Assembly: GCA_015680685.1 (NCBI GenBank) | Contig: MNCI01007684.1 | Span: forward strand, 503,459-567,458 | DNA: 64,000 bases | Source of the DNA: Gnetum montanum | Taxonomy: Eukaryota; Streptophyta; Gnetopsida; Gnetales; Gnetaceae | Direction: 5' to 3' | Shown here: positions 48,133-60,622 of the stretch, one piece after another | Numbering within the stretch: the stretch's first letter is position 1 | Layout of the letters: each line of letters opens with the position of its first letter | Notes under the pieces: model-generated | What the model saw: the letters and a program-made list of their open reading frames with translations, nothing else | The model's database searches: none | What the model was told of the DNA's origin: nothing | Made by a program: the position numbers and the translations under genes

Positions 48133-48789
48133 CTAGTATTTTTACTTAGAATGTTATCTATAGTATGATTGCAAATTAGCACCATATCAAAACATAACTT
48201 TGTTAATAACTCCAATTCTAATCGTTATTTTTAATCTACAAATCACCTCAAAAGGAAAAGAATAGCAACATACTTTCATCTCCAAAGGAAAAGAATAGCA
48301 ACATACTTTCATCTCCAAAATAATGTAGACTATTGTTTCATATCAACTAGAGTTATTATCATATTTAAAGTCTGCAAAATTATGGTACAAAATAGCAGAA
48401 AATAAAGAAAGTGGAAGTATTACACAACTAAGGTGTCTAAACTACTCAAATGATATTATAGCTGAGGTTTTTTTTTCTTGGGTAGTGGTGGCATCACAAA
48501 AATAGTTTCCTAAGGTACTTTAATATTTGATTTTCAACTTTTGATATCATGCTTTGAGTTTTATCTAGCAATTGTAGAATTTGTAGAATTTGTCATTTGT
48601 TGCAACATTTATAGATAGCCACATCCTCCATCGCTATTATAATTAATACATTGATACAGAAATTGAAGTGATAACCTACTCCCTTGCTATTGTAACTAAT
48701 ACATTGAAGACTCACAAAGATGCCAGTATTCTTTAGCCTCGTCACCTGGGCCAAGGGTCAGTCGAACACAAGCCAGACAGATGCAAAAC

Positions 48790-48900
48790 CTGTTTTCAAA
48801 ACACTCCTTTGGAGGATACTTGAGCTTGGTCTCATTCTCAGAAATGTTGGCCACCGTTCTCTTTGCCACAGCATCATATTCATGTGTTTTGCTTTGGCAC
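48790..48900 (-). pseudogene. Exon-like segment of an unrecognised gene (Q copy)
   Basis: Minus-strand acceptor TTTTTTTTAATAG and donor AACAG|GTTTTG match those of the P copy. The frame has HEYDAVAKRTVANISENETKL, then a shortened end. It lacks 44 nt relative to P, which is not a multiple of three. Same unknown protein. Confidence 0.4.
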
Positions 48901-49013
48901 TATTAAAAAAAATAAAAATAAAAAAAGCCATATAAACTGGTAAATCCTGGCGTACCATCATGTATGCATGCGCTTATATTATAGCTCTGTGTTTGGTGGA
49001 AGCGTGCAGGAAT

Positions 49014-49227
49014 TGATAAGGTTGGTCGATGAAAAAAGATAAAAGGGTCTCTATCTAGCCTTTTCATTATAACCGAAGAAGGATAAGAATACCTTTAATG
49101 TTTACAATGTTTACAAACCCAAGCCTGTGCTGATGACATGGCCACTCTAGTGCTAGTGCTAGTGCTAAAAACGGAGGCAGAAGTGGTGGAGGATCAGACT
49201 CTGCTGAAGTACCACAAGGGGATTATG
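49014..49227. other. Q-specific 214-bp segment
   Basis: Takes the place of 3.3 kb present in P. It contains about four GTGCTA units (49150-49172) within a 33-codon open frame from ATG at 49139 (MATLVLVLVLKTEAEVVEDQ...). I cannot tell whether this is an exon remnant. Confidence 0.3.
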
Positions 49228-50807
49228 AAATTATGAAAATAATTATGAAATTAGGCACTCCTTACTGTCTTTATTCATTTTATTTTTGCCATAGAACCTG
49301 TATTCCTGAGATAAAGTCACAAAAATGGTAATGGTATTATCATATTATTTACCTTGGTGATGGACAACCCAAAGCATGTACTAAAACATAATAGGTAATG
49401 CTCTGTCTTGAATCCAAAAGTTTCTTGATTTGCAACATTATAATTTTCTTAAGTTCATTTCTTTAATGATTCTCACTGTCATTTTAACTTTATCAGAAGA
49501 AAATGCAAATTGGTTCAGATGGAAAAGTAGAGGGTATGAAAATTCACCTGGATGGAAGAACAGGTAGACTATGTTTTCATATCATATCATCCATAGCTGT
49601 TATTATATACAAAGTCTACAAAGATATTGCATGAAAAGCTGCAAAAAAAAATGTTCCACAGACACTAACACAAAACGGATTCAAAGTAGTCAAGCTACTT
49701 GGTTCAGCTCTTCGACTGCTAAAATCATAAATTTTTTCATATAGATAAATGTGTTGGTGGTGGTATTGACGTTCAATGTCATACTTCCGGTAATGATGAA
49801 ATCTAGTACCATGTTAGTGCATTCACAATCGAATCTACTAATGGTGTGTATGCTTAGTACATGTTATATTGATTTTTCTATTTGGATAGTTTTTTGGTTG
49901 GTTATTCTCAGTATAAAGTGTTTGAATTTTATTGTAATATAAATTTTATTAGTAGATTTTGGTCATTTATTTTTAAATTCTAATGCCATCTATCATTTTC
50001 ATATTCATGTATGATTTATTACAAGATTGGAATAAAATTTCAGAATATTAATTTTGTGGAAGTGAAAATGGATAGGTTTTGACTAAGAATTACCGGTCTT
50101 TCCATGAGGTTGCAAATTCTGCTGATATTCACCGGATTGCAACCCTCTTGAATAATAGTTATTTGTGAAAAAATTGGCTAATTAATTTCTATAATTACAA
50201 TCTTCCCACATTTGATTATTTGCCTCCATGTTATTTGTGCCAGAAAATTCTTTCAAAATTCATGCAATTTGTTTTCAATGAAAATATTAGGCTTTTGCTT
50301 ATTTGCGCAATTTTAATTGAAGAATAAAGTCACTCCAATTTAACCACAAGAAAATGTCATAAAATTCCCATATATTTTTTTTACCTTTGTGTTGCACCAT
50401 TTCTTTGAATGTTCCAAGTACAATAATATATTTTCTTTAAAGTAATATTTATATAATTTTTAAAAATAAATAGCATTGCTTATTTTTTAAGTTATAAGAT
50501 TAAAGTTCAAGGATAAGTACAAATACCTAAAATGATTTAATTAGTACCAATGAGGTTTTAGCCTAGTGGTAAGACTCTTGATTTGGAAACTTCAAGTTAT
50601 AGTTTTGATTTTGGCAGGCTATATATTTTTGGTGGTAAATATTATTTAAAAAAATATTTTGGGTTCAAACATCCTTTCCCTCAAAATGATTTAAATAATG
50701 GAAATCAAAAATTTTATGATTAAGTATAAGATAATTTTATAAAATATATCAAAATTTAAGCTAGAGCTTATTATCTTGTTATGTAAGAGGTTACTAATTA
50801 AAGTAAC

Positions 50808-51674
50808 TGATGAGCGGTGAAGCAATCCAACACCCAACAATACAAGTCACAAGTGTTTCACACATGAACAAATCATAATTCGTTGACGAGACAATGTGAT
50901 TATGCTAGTAACTGGGTTAAGCTCAAGACCATTGTCCTCCCACATGAAGCTAGTGAAATCTACATGTATGGTTTAGCTCACAGTGAGGTATAAGATTTCT
51001 TGATGTTGTTTGGCCATCTGGCTCCTAGTGAACATGGTGAACTGAAAAGAGTTTCTAAGTCTAGGTCTAACTAAAATAGTAAACAAATCTATTTTATCTT
51101 AAGATGATGAGTATTCAGTGCTGACCTTCCATACACACCTTGGGCTTCATGTACCTACCACTAGGATTACCAAGAACTTCACTACTAGGCAAACCAAGCG
51201 ATAGCACTATTGGGTTACCAAGCAATTACACTTAAGTGCTTGAGATTAGTTGTACTCATCCTACTTAACAATAATAATGGTAAAGTGCATGAAAATGTAA
51301 ACATTAGCTAAGAAAATAGTACACATTATTCTAAGTAAAATAGTAAACTAGGTGAATGCTACAATAGTATGAAATAACTTGATCTTTACTGTCAGTCACA
51401 CTTTTGCCCATGTACAAGATGCTAGAATAAAGACTCCATACACTACATCACACTACATTGCCAACATCCACACTTCTAAGTGCTAAATACTAACTCACGA
51501 AAACAAATTATAAGAGTTATGCTACTATTGAATGAAAACTTATTGTAGATCCATGTGCCTAAGTTCTGTATTTATAGGCTAGTATGCATCCTATGATATT
51601 GCATATACGATAATGTAGCTAGTGCTATGATATCATATATTTGATATCATAGTCTACAAAATTTTAATTTATCA
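50808..51674 (-). repeat. 3' LTR of element X2
   Basis: 867 bp. Minus strand TGATAAATTAAAATT...CCGCTCATCA. U3 arms CTATGATATCA (51625-51635) and TGATATCATAG (51642-51652) form a palindrome. TATA box (minus CTATAAATACAG) at 51568-51578. The polypurine tract TTGTGAGGTA (minus) lies at 51675-51684. Confidence 0.9.
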
Positions 51675-51849
51675 TACCTCACAACTCACTGAAAATGCAT
51701 CCTCTAGTTAAAACAAAATGAGTATAGAGTTCATTACAAAATTGGGAGGTAGATTTACATGACATTGTATGCTACAATGGCTTTTTTACAAAAATAACAC
51801 AAGATATGATACGAAAAAATTTGAAAAAAATAAAATTGGATGAAGCTCG

Positions 51850-54604
51850 ATGTAGCCTATGTGGTTTCTAGTGGTGGTGGCTCCTCCATTGATTGCTTCC
51901 CCTTATTGTCAGGCTTCTAGAATTTGTGTCTATTCAAGCATGACTGAAGTTTCTCCTCCTCTACTCTTGGGTCATGTACCATGCATGCTTTTTGTGCAAT
52001 GTGTGATGGAGCAAGAAATCCCATGGACATGGCAGCTATGAAAACATTTAATTGGCTTTGACATACCATGCTCTAAATTACCTTCTCTCTTCTTTAAATG
52101 CTTTGGCCTTGGCCTGTAACTCATGATAATCAAACAATCTTTTCACTAGATTCACTACAACATCCTTTTGTCCTTGGTAGCTAGCCTTAATTGCTTCTAG
52201 TTCAATGTTTACCACCTAAAGCTTCTACAACGAATCTTTTCTATCTACAAACTCTTTTTTGTACAATGCATACGTGGCTACTACTTATTATTCAAGTTCA
52301 TTTCTTGGCCTACTTGCTGTTAACATGGCTAAGTTAGCATAATGAAGGTTAGCTAACCCCATGTATTCTTTTAGATCCTCTCTTTAAAGGTCTTTTTTTT
52401 TAACTTTCATTTGGTTGATGTGAAAATAACTATCTAAGATGGGTTGCCAGTTTGGATTCTACATTGATATGAAATTAATTCAAGATTTAGCCATCAAGAT
52501 TTCCTTTTCATTTATTTGCTTATACATCCCCACCTAGTCACAGATGTGTTCCTTGGGCTTTTCATGCTTCTTAGCTTCATTTTTCCATATGCTAATCTCA
52601 ATAGTTGACTTCTTCCTAATTGTGTGTACCTCCTCCATTGAGAGGGCCTTATTTTCTCTTGCTATCTATCTCATATCTTGGTTAACCCTCATAAGTTGTT
52701 CTTTCAACTAATGGATGCTTTCCTCTAAGATGTTTATTTGCTTCTTGACATTTAACCTAGTCTTATTTGCAATAAGTTGTGTGTTTTCTTCTTATGCTAT
52801 GGTAAGTGCCTTAGCATGTGTGTATGCCTGTGCTTCTAGTACTGAGTCATTCCACACTACTTTCTCCTTCTCATTTTCCATTTGCTTATTCTACTCTACT
52901 AGGTAGTTGATTTGCACTATTCTGAATTGGTCTAGTTGGCCAAGAAAAACATATTGCATTGGATCATTGCATTCAATTCTCAAGGTCACTAGCTCTTCTT
53001 GTAGTTTAATGATTTCAGCTTCTACATGCTCCGCCCTAGTCTCTACCATGACTAGCTTACCCTTGGTTACAATCAATTTTGATTGCATTGTAGTGACATC
53101 ACTTGGGATGTCCAAAAGAGTTCTCATTACTTTCCCAATCTACAATTGTCAATCTAGCACATCCTCATGATCAACAGGAGTCATTGAGGTACCAGCTAAT
53201 ATTTGAGCATTCCTTGCCCCAGTTAAATTAGCTTTTATCATAACAAGTATGTTGAAATATTTCTTGATGTGATCCGTAATCATTTCTATAGCTCCCACTA
53301 CATCTTGGTGTTGCATAATCATAACCATGACTTGTTCTCCTATTTCAAACATCAACTGGAATGATGCAGTGTTCTTAGAGATATATTGTGACCATTGGGC
53401 CTCTTTTCCTAACTACAAAGATATCTGTCCAGTTACAAGATCTATAGAAATTTTTGGATATATGGCATTATCAATTACTCTATAGAGGTTGGCCTCCTCC
53501 TATGTTTCCAGACTAATAGTCATTGTGATTTATTGCAGATGACTCATTGATGGTCTATAGTCCTACAATGGTGGTGGAGGAGCTTGCTATTGCTACTATT
53601 GTTGTTGCTGCTGCTAACCACTAGGTTCCACTTGTTGTTGTTGTTTAGTGGTTTGTGTGGTTTCCCCAACTTTTGTTTCTTCCTCCACTTGATCTTTCTT
53701 TAATGCTGCTTTCTTGAGCATTCTAACATATGAGGCATTTTGAACATTCCTAAGGATGTCATTAGTGTACCCTAGGATTCTAGCACATTTTCACAACTTC
53801 CTAATAGGCAAGGAAATGAAAGTACGAGCTTCCCTACCTTCTTTTCTTTGAACCAACTTTGAATCTCCATAAAATATAGTTGTGCAAGATTGATGTAGTA
53901 CTTTTCCATTAGAATCACACTTCCTCTAGCCATGTAGGTGGACAACTTGTTCAATCTCTTTGTGGGAAATAGGTGGTATGTGTCAATTTTGAAATAAATT
54001 ATTTCCTCAAGAGTTAACTCATTATACTCCTTATCATCTTTACCATATGTCCTATTTAACCATATTTTTTTGGTTTCTATGTCTAATCTTGTGGATAGAT
54101 GTGTTAATATTGCCCTTTCATTAGGCATGTTCAAAGCTTCTACTATTGCCTTGATTGAATATGAAATGGAGACTCCTTCAATGTTGGCCATAGAATCCTC
54201 TTCTTTGTTATGCCAAAATTGGTAAGTCTCCTCTATATACTACTCACCACTATTTGAAAGGATAGGCCATAGTGGTGATGCTTGGAGTTGGACCTTATCG
54301 CCTCTGGAACAAACTCTACGAATGGATTAAAGTTCATCTCCATAGTTACTATGGTTAGGAGTATCTTCCCTTGGATAATTTGGAGGCATTCTTATGACAG
54401 CGTGAGGCACTTTACTTGTACTTGTAGTTCTTCCACCTCTCCTTCTGCTAACTATCTAGTGGTATGAGTTTCTTGATGGATATTGAAAAATTGAGCCTCC
54501 TACTCCACATATTTTGCTTGTGGCTCTTGTGTTCTTGTTTGGCCTCTTGGTCATTTGCTTGCTAACTATGAGGGTCCTCCTCTTGCTCCTCTCTTTGGGA
54601 CCAT
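51850..54604 (-). pseudogene. ORF3 (element X2)
   Basis: The minus-strand ATG at 54604 follows TGATTGTAG directly and opens MVPKRGARGGP, with later frame changes. The best preserved part is open for 139 codons (54191-53772): MANIEGVSISYSIKAIVEALNMPNERA in pieces, TYGKDDKEYNELTLEEII, LNKLSTYMARGSVILM and IQSWFKEKKVGKL. A Gln-rich linker follows (TTGTTGTTGCTGCTG on plus, 53600-53640), then helical charged frames such as 53127-52891 (QSKLIVTKGKLVMVETRAEH). Homologous to ORF3 in X1 and AB. Function unknown; the coiled-coil-like C-terminus suggests multimerisation. Confidence 0.65.
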
Positions 54605-56303
54605 CTACAATCATTAACAATTTAGAAATTATTAGAATGTGTTCTCTAATTTTGATAACTCCTTTCCTTTCTCATACCTTTAGTTAGATCAAATTCTTAG
54701 CTTGTTATGACTGTAGAGTTAGAAAATTTCTTAAAAAGGAACCCCATGAGCGCAATTTTCATATAAACCTCAATAGTTGTTCATTTGGTTCTTGTTTATG
54801 ACTCATAATGGTTAGTATGGTTCATTAAGAGGCTAATTTATGAGTTTCTAGTGTTAATGTGATTAATTTTTGTTAAAACGTTTAACTTTCCCTTCATGCT
54901 TACCCTTATAATACCTTCTAGGTGTTAGCAAATTATGACTCCAATTTTTGTTATATCCAACTAGGCACACTCCCATGACTAAGTTGAGAGCTCTATGATT
55001 GAATAGGTTCAAGAAGCATGTAAATCAAAGTTTCAAGTGTGAAGTTATGAGGGTTGGATGTTGAAAAAGTTATAGCTTAGATTCTAGAAGAAAAATGGTA
55101 AAATCTCCCTTGGCTCAAATGTGAACAATGATGAAAATTTTACTAAGTGTCCACATATATATAGATTTTATGGGCTCCAATACTGAAGGGAAAATATTCA
55201 TATTTTCCAATAATATCTAAGGATAAAAAATGGATCATTTGGAATGTTTGGAAGGTATAAAGCATGTTCAAAGGTTCTTTGGCTATAGATGATGCATATT
55301 TTTTGAGAATCTGGCATAGAAAGTTCATAAAGAAGGAATCTCAAGATATGAAAGTTCATGAAGTGTTGATAAGATGGATGAGATGGGTAATGAGTTCATG
55401 TTATTGGAATGGATAGTTTGAGTGATAAGGGAAGTTTTTATTGACATTTATTGATGTTGGAAGGCTCAAGATGATGTGGAATTACTGGGCAGGTATAATA
55501 GAAAATAACTCTACAAGTGGATCCTCCCCAAAGTAGTCTCCAACACTTAATGCCCTTCTATAGTCACACCTAAAAGTGTTTTTAGGCATCCAAGGAATTA
55601 AATGTAATACATACTTGTTTAGCAAAACACACATGTTAGTACCACCAAGTTAGGAAAATTATGCTATGTTACACAAATCCACAAGTTATGACTATTCATA
55701 CAATGAGATGAAATGGACTTCGAAGGGATTGTAGAAATTGGGACATGAGATATCTTATTGTAGTTATAATAAATTTTTGTGTTTTATTGATGGTTAAAGT
55801 AATCATTATCCTTTCTGTCCAATATTCAAACCAAGCCTAGATCACATTCTAGTGACATTGCATAATCTCATCTCTTAGAATTACTACTGTAAGACTACCA
55901 CTATTGCAAGGAGTACTGTAACTTTGCATATTGTCCAACAGAGGAGTTTATGCATTACAATTATTATTTTTTGTGGATGAGTTTTATTTTTATCTATTTC
56001 AACCTTACTAGAGGACTACCTTTTGGCACAAGTAACATGTCTTTCCAATGACATGGTAATGTAGCACTTATTTTACTCTAACTTCCATTTTTTGTTAGAC
56101 CTACAAAAATATAATATGACCTAAGCAATAGGATAAAACTAATAGAAGTAATCCAGGAAAGTCCATAAATCCCCTTGATGTCACACCCTTTACATTCCCA
56201 CTTAGTTCTTCACTTTTCGGCCCAAGCATAATGATCATGAGTTTATTCATAGTTGTATGATGATAAGAATATCATTATGACCATGGTAAGAATTTCTTAT
56301 TAA
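54605..56303 (-). other. Family spacer upstream of ORF3 (element X2)
   Basis: Noncoding on both strands. On the minus strand it contains GGTGTGACATCAAGGGGATTT (56174-56194) and CTTTGGGGAGGATCCACTTG (55517-55536), markers of the post-integrase spacer in AB, C and D. X therefore derives from the same family by loss of gag-pol. Confidence 0.6.
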
Positions 56304-56314
56304 TGGAATTTTAG

Positions 56315-58431
56315 AAATTTAGAAATTTAGAATTTTAGAAATTTGATCTCATGTGTCAAGAAAAAGAATGGGGAGGCTAAGAGAAATACTGCAGACACTG
56401 TAAAACAGAAACACTGTTAAACAGAAAGTAATAGAAAGCTCAAAGCATTGCACAACGTCTGTTGTGATACAAAACATTTTCAGGGACTTGCACCCCTCAT
56501 CAGTGTGTTTAGGCAATGTGTCCAGGTAGCCGAAGCTGCAAAGGCAAGGGAATGAGCATGCTAGTACATGTATAAATAGTGTCCCAACTTCAAAAATTTC
56601 AAACTCCTGCTCATTAAAATTTGAGTGAACCCCATTCGTCAAAGGCGAGATGGGGATGGGACGATGTACTGACAAAACTATTACAAACAGTATTTCAAAG
56701 GTGAACATGAAACATTCAACAAATCGGATCTAGATGGTAGAGCTGAAGGGTGTATAGGGTTTAGGGGAATCCTCATGTTTGAATGGTGGACATGAGGGGT
56801 CCGACACCAGAGAATGTCACGAACGCAGATGTCCGGCTGATAACAGCAACGAATAAAGATCTTCAACAACAACGGAGAGACGATCTGCAACACCACCAGA
56901 GAAGAGACAACCAGAGGTTGTGAGGAAGCTGAAGAAAACAGCTTCAGAAGAAACCACAACCAAGAGGACCAATGTAAGTAGGGCGGTTGTCAAAACACGG
57001 ATCAAGAAGAAACATGTTGTGGTCTGCATAATCCTGCAACGTGATCAGAACCTGTGGAGAATCTACAAAAGGATTAAAAACTAACCAAAAACAAAAAGAT
57101 CTATAAATGGTTAAAATCCAAAGGATAGCGAAAGACGTTGTCAAGCAAGGCTCTCAATTCCAAGGCAACGTGATAGAGAAAAATACCTTATAATTTTAGA
57201 AATTTGATCTCGTGCGTCAAGAAAAAGAATGGGGAGGCTAACAGAAATACTGCAGACACTGTAAAATAGAAACACTGTTAAACAGAAAGTAATAGAAAGC
57301 TCAAAGCATTGCACAATGTCTGTTGTGATACAAAACATTTTCGGGGACTTGCACCCCTCATCAGTGTGTTGAGGCAATGCGTCCAGGTAGCCGAAGCTAC
57401 AAAGGCAAGGGAATGAGCATGTCAGTACATGTATAAATAGTGTCCCAACTTCAAAAATTTGAAACTCCCGTTCATTAAAATTTGAGTAAACCCCATTCAT
57501 CAAAGGCGAGAAGGGGATGGGACGATGTACTGACAAAACTATTACAAATAGTATTTCAAAGACGAACATGAAACATTCAACAAATCGGATCTAGATGGTA
57601 GAGTTGAAGTGTGTATAGGGTTTAGGGGAACCCTCATGTTTGAATGGTGGACATGAGGGGTCCGACACTAGAGAATGTCACGAACGCAGATGTCCGGCTG
57701 ATAATAGCAACAGACAAAGATCTTCAACAACAATGGAGAGAAGATCTGCAACACCGCCAGAGAACAGACAACCAGAGGTTGTGATGAAGCTGAAGAAAAT
57801 AGCTTCAGAAGAAACCACAACCAAGAGGACCAACGTAAGCAGGGCAATTGTCAAAACACAAATCAAGAAGAAACATGTTGTGGTCCGCATAATCTTGTAA
57901 CATGATCAGAACCTGTGGAGAACCTGCAAAAGGATTAAAACCTAACCAAAAACAAAAACATCTGAAAATGGTTAAAATATAAAGGATAGCGAAAGACGTT
58001 GTCAAGCAAGGCTCTCAATTCCAAGGCAACGTGATAGAGAAAAAACATTATAATTTTAGAAATTTGATCTCATGCGTCAAGGAAAAGAACAGGGAGGCTG
58101 AGAGAAATACTGTAGAAACTGTAAAATAGAAACACTATTAAACAGAAAGTAATAGAAAGCTCAAAGCATTGCACAACGTCTGTTGTGACACAAAACTTTT
58201 TCGGGGACTTGCACCCCTCATTAGTGTGTTTAGGCAATGCAGCCAGGCAATCGACGCTGCAAAGGCAAGGGAATGAGCATGCCAGTACATGTATAAATAG
58301 TGTCCCAACTTCAAAAATTTGAAACTCCAGCTCATTAAAATTTGAAACTCCCACTCATTAAAATCTGAAACTCCTGCTCATTAAAATTTGAAACTCCTAC
58401 TCATTAAAATTGCAGGGAATTAAAATTTTAG
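56315..58431. repeat. 860-bp tandem array, about 2.4 copies
   Basis: The landmark ATTTGATCTC occurs at 56341, 57202 and 58062, giving periods of 861 and 860 bp. The third copy stops after about 285 bp. Copies are very similar, much more than any two LTRs here. Each has an identical GTACATGTATAAATAG (TATAAATA at 56571, 57432, 58292) and minus-strand open frames of 119 and 142 codons. Flanks GGAATTTTAG (56305) and GGAATTAAAATTTTAG (58416) may be a modified target duplication. GGCTCTCAATTCCAAGG (57149, 58010) slightly resembles the complement of a tRNA-iMet PBS, so a miniature LTR element in tandem is one option. Confidence 0.85.
58321..58412. repeat. 23-bp tandem repeat, four units
   Basis: GAAACTCC-(AG/CA/TG/TA)-CTCATTAAAATTT repeated at 58321, 58344, 58367 and 58390. 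In the first two copies of the 860-bp unit this 23-mer occurs only once, so it expanded at the end of the truncated third copy. Confidence 0.9.
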
Positions 58432-59295
58432 GGTGTTCATGATTTCTTCTCTTCTCCCTATCATGGTCTTAGTGCCTTAGCCTTCTTGTATCAAAGTACA
58501 TTGATAATCATGAGGATGAGAAGAAGGTAGTAGGAGAATGATCCTAGCTTGTCCTCCTTTCATGACTCTAGTATTCTTCTTTGTAGGAGCTGGAAAAAGC
58601 TCTTGGCCTTGAATCTCAATTATTCTTTAAGTGAGTAAACCTCTTCTTAGGTGTCTCTACTAGGATGAAATATAGTTGAACTTTGACAGGTTCCTCAAGT
58701 TTGATGATAGGTGTTTTTGAAGGCTCTTCATGATTCTGGTGGAGTTGTTCTATAATGAATGCATCAACATTAAGTTTATCCAAGACAACTGAAGTGTTGA
58801 CCTGATTCCATTTGCTATGTACATGTTTGATTTCCATAGCAGAATCACTCCTCATATGCTCCTTTGTGGATTCATAGGTTCTTATCATATGATGAGGCAC
58901 ATGGTACCCTTCCTACATTTGGTCCAAATGCATTCACCTTAAGGTGGTTTGGAGCATGCTAGGTGCTACATGGTCTGGAGGAAAGACTATGTTGCATTGC
59001 ATGTCTCTCCACCTCATTTTTCTATCCTAATGAAAGATGAAAGTAAAATCTAGATGATAAGGATCAGTGTGAGCATAAGTGATTCTTGTTTGCATCGACA
59101 TCTCCCATTCTTCTTCATTTCCCTTTCTTGTATCTTTAACAAGTGATGATGTATCCTTCTTTGAAACCATGTTGTGATTTTAGATGTTTCTTTAAGTGTG
59201 CTTATTTTTAGACTTATTGAAAAATTATGGATTTTAACTTTGAGTTCTTCATACAATGAACTTTGTGAAATTAATTACTTAGCAATGATGACTTG
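58432..59295 (-). other. 5' leader of element X2 with short open frames
   Basis: Lies between the PBS and the array. Minus-strand frames 59256-59050 (68 codons) and 58900-58616 (94 codons, with EIKHVHSKWNQVNTSVVLDK and ILVETPKKRF) are open but show no recognisable gag features such as a zinc knuckle. They may be the remains of a gag start or unrelated sequence. Confidence 0.4.
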
Positions 59296-59312
59296 TCCCA
59301 GCAATGGCACCA
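59296..59312 (-). other. Primer binding site of element X2 (tRNA-Asp)
   Basis: On the minus strand TGGTGCCATTGCTGGGA begins one base after the 5' LTR end (CATCA). It matches the complement of the plant tRNA-Asp 3' end with three or four transitions. Confidence 0.85.
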
Positions 59313-59313
59313 A

Positions 59314-60193
59314 TGATGAGTGGTGGAGCACTCCAACACCCAACCATACAAGTCATAAGTATTTCATGCATAGCTAGATCATAATCCATGGATGAGGTAA
59401 CATAATTATGCTAGTAATTTGTTTAAGTTTTAGACTGTTATCTTTCCATGTGGAGCTAGTGAAGTCTACATGTATGATTTAGCTCACAATGAGGTATAAG
59501 ATCGATTGATGTTGTTTGGCCATTTGGCTCCTATTGAACATGGTAAAGTGAAAAGGGTTATAAGTCTAAGTCTAGCTAAAATAGTAAACAAATCTATTCT
59601 ATCCTAAAGTGATGAGTATTTGGTCCTAACCTTCTCTACACACCTTGGGCTTTGTGTAACTACTACTAGGATTACCAAATACTTTTCTACTAAGCAAACC
59701 AAGCAATAGCACTACTGGGTTACTAAGCAATTACACTTAAGTTCTTGAGATCAATCCTACTTATCCCACTTAATAACAGTAATGGTAAAGTGCATGGAAA
59801 AGTAAACATTAACTAAGAAAACAATATACATTATGTTAAGTAAAATAGTAAACTAGGAAAATGCTGCAATAGTATGAAATAACTTGATCTTTATTGCTAG
59901 CTACACTTGTGCCCAAGTATAAGATGCTTGAATGAAGACTCTATACACTACATCATGCTACACTGTGGGCATTCACACTTCTAAGTACTAAAGACTAATT
60001 CACAAAAACAAACTGGAAGAGTTATGCTACTATTAAATGAAAACTTATTGTGGATCCATGTGCCTAAGTGCTATATTTATAGGTTAGCATGCAGTCCACA
60101 ATATCACATATATGATAATGCAGCTAGGGCTAGGATATCAAAGGTATGATATTGTATATGCAATATCATAGTCCACCAATTTTTGATTTATCA
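59314..60193 (-). repeat. 5' LTR of element X2
   Basis: 880 bp, minus strand TGATAAATCAAAAATTGG...CCACTCATCA. U3 carries TGATATTGTATATGCAATATCA-like palindromes (60148-60170, plus) and the TATA box (minus CTATAAATATAG, about 60071-60082). Confidence 0.9.
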
Positions 60194-60198
60194 GTAAC

Positions 60199-60622
60199 TC
60201 AAGACATCATTATATTTCGCTATGATTCTTATAAGGTATCATTTCTTTGGTTATGACACCACCAAAATTTAAACCAAGAGATAGATAACAATTTTTAAAA
60301 TAATACTAGAATTATGAATTGATAAAGTTGCCCAAATAGATATCCTAAATATGAATTGAAAACTATAGTTCTACACAATACATTGTCTATTCTTCAAGTT
60401 GAGGTACCACATGTCCATCACCATGGTTGAACTATAAAATAAAACATTCTTCGATGGGCACATAGTTATCATTTGAATGACATAGTTTTAGTATGGGAGA
60501 GGATTATATCTCTTTGAATAAGTACGGAACTATGGAGAGGAACATATCTATTAACCTCCTCAGGACTGAATCTTAAGAGGCACCTTAGTGTTGTTGGTCA
60601 TGTGCGTTAGCCTTATCCCTAG
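60199..60622. other. Flank or intron upstream of the THO5 relic
   Basis: Continues block Q beyond the X2 insertion (CAAGACATCATTATATTTCG). No exon was recognised. It ends in TTATCCCTAG, acceptor-like, directly before the first recognisable exon. Confidence 0.4.

Larger units (their letters stand above)
48133..50807. repeat. Block Q, paralogue of block P with an empty CTAGT site
   Basis: 48133-48137 (CTAGT) is the counterpart of the CTAAT target of element AB, here without insertion: GATGAAA-CTAGT-ATTTTTACTTAGAATGTTATC. The block aligns with P except for 14871-18181, and ends at GTAAC (50803-50807), the X2 target site. Confidence 0.85.
50808..60193 (-). mobile_element. Element X2, complete pol-less retrotransposon, minus strand
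   Basis: 9,386 bp between exact GTAAC duplications (50803-50807, 60194-60198), with LTRs of 867 and 880 bp, a tRNA-Asp PBS, a polypurine tract and ORF3. On the minus strand the internal order is PBS, leader with short frames, 860-bp tandem array, family spacer and ORF3. No gag, protease, RT, RNase H or integrase similarity was found. It probably moved with enzymes of AB/C/D-type relatives, with which it shares PBS, spacer, ORF3 and LTR core. Confidence 0.85.

Noticed and set aside
50530-50660. Possible tRNA-like segment (GAGGTTTTAGCCTAGTGGTAAGACTCTTGATTTGGAAAC...) and its P paralogue near 19540
   Set aside because: It has an A-box-like TAGCCTAGTGGTAAG and the look of a tRNA-derived SINE head, but I could not find a convincing B box (GGTTTGATTTTGG is weak) or cloverleaf pairing. 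It may be worth a tRNAscan or SINE search.
55960-56060. Text resembling RT motifs (GAGGACTACCTTTTGGCACAAG...ACATGTCTTTCCAATG) on the plus strand in X2
   Set aside because: Only about 15 residues give a loose match, on the strand opposite to the element, without neighbouring RT motifs.
56349-58354. Minus-strand hydrophobic frames of 94-142 codons in the 860-bp array
   Set aside because: They recur because the DNA repeats. The third copy is truncated, no family is recognisable and the plus strand has a TATA-like motif across the same place. I describe them as part of the repeat.
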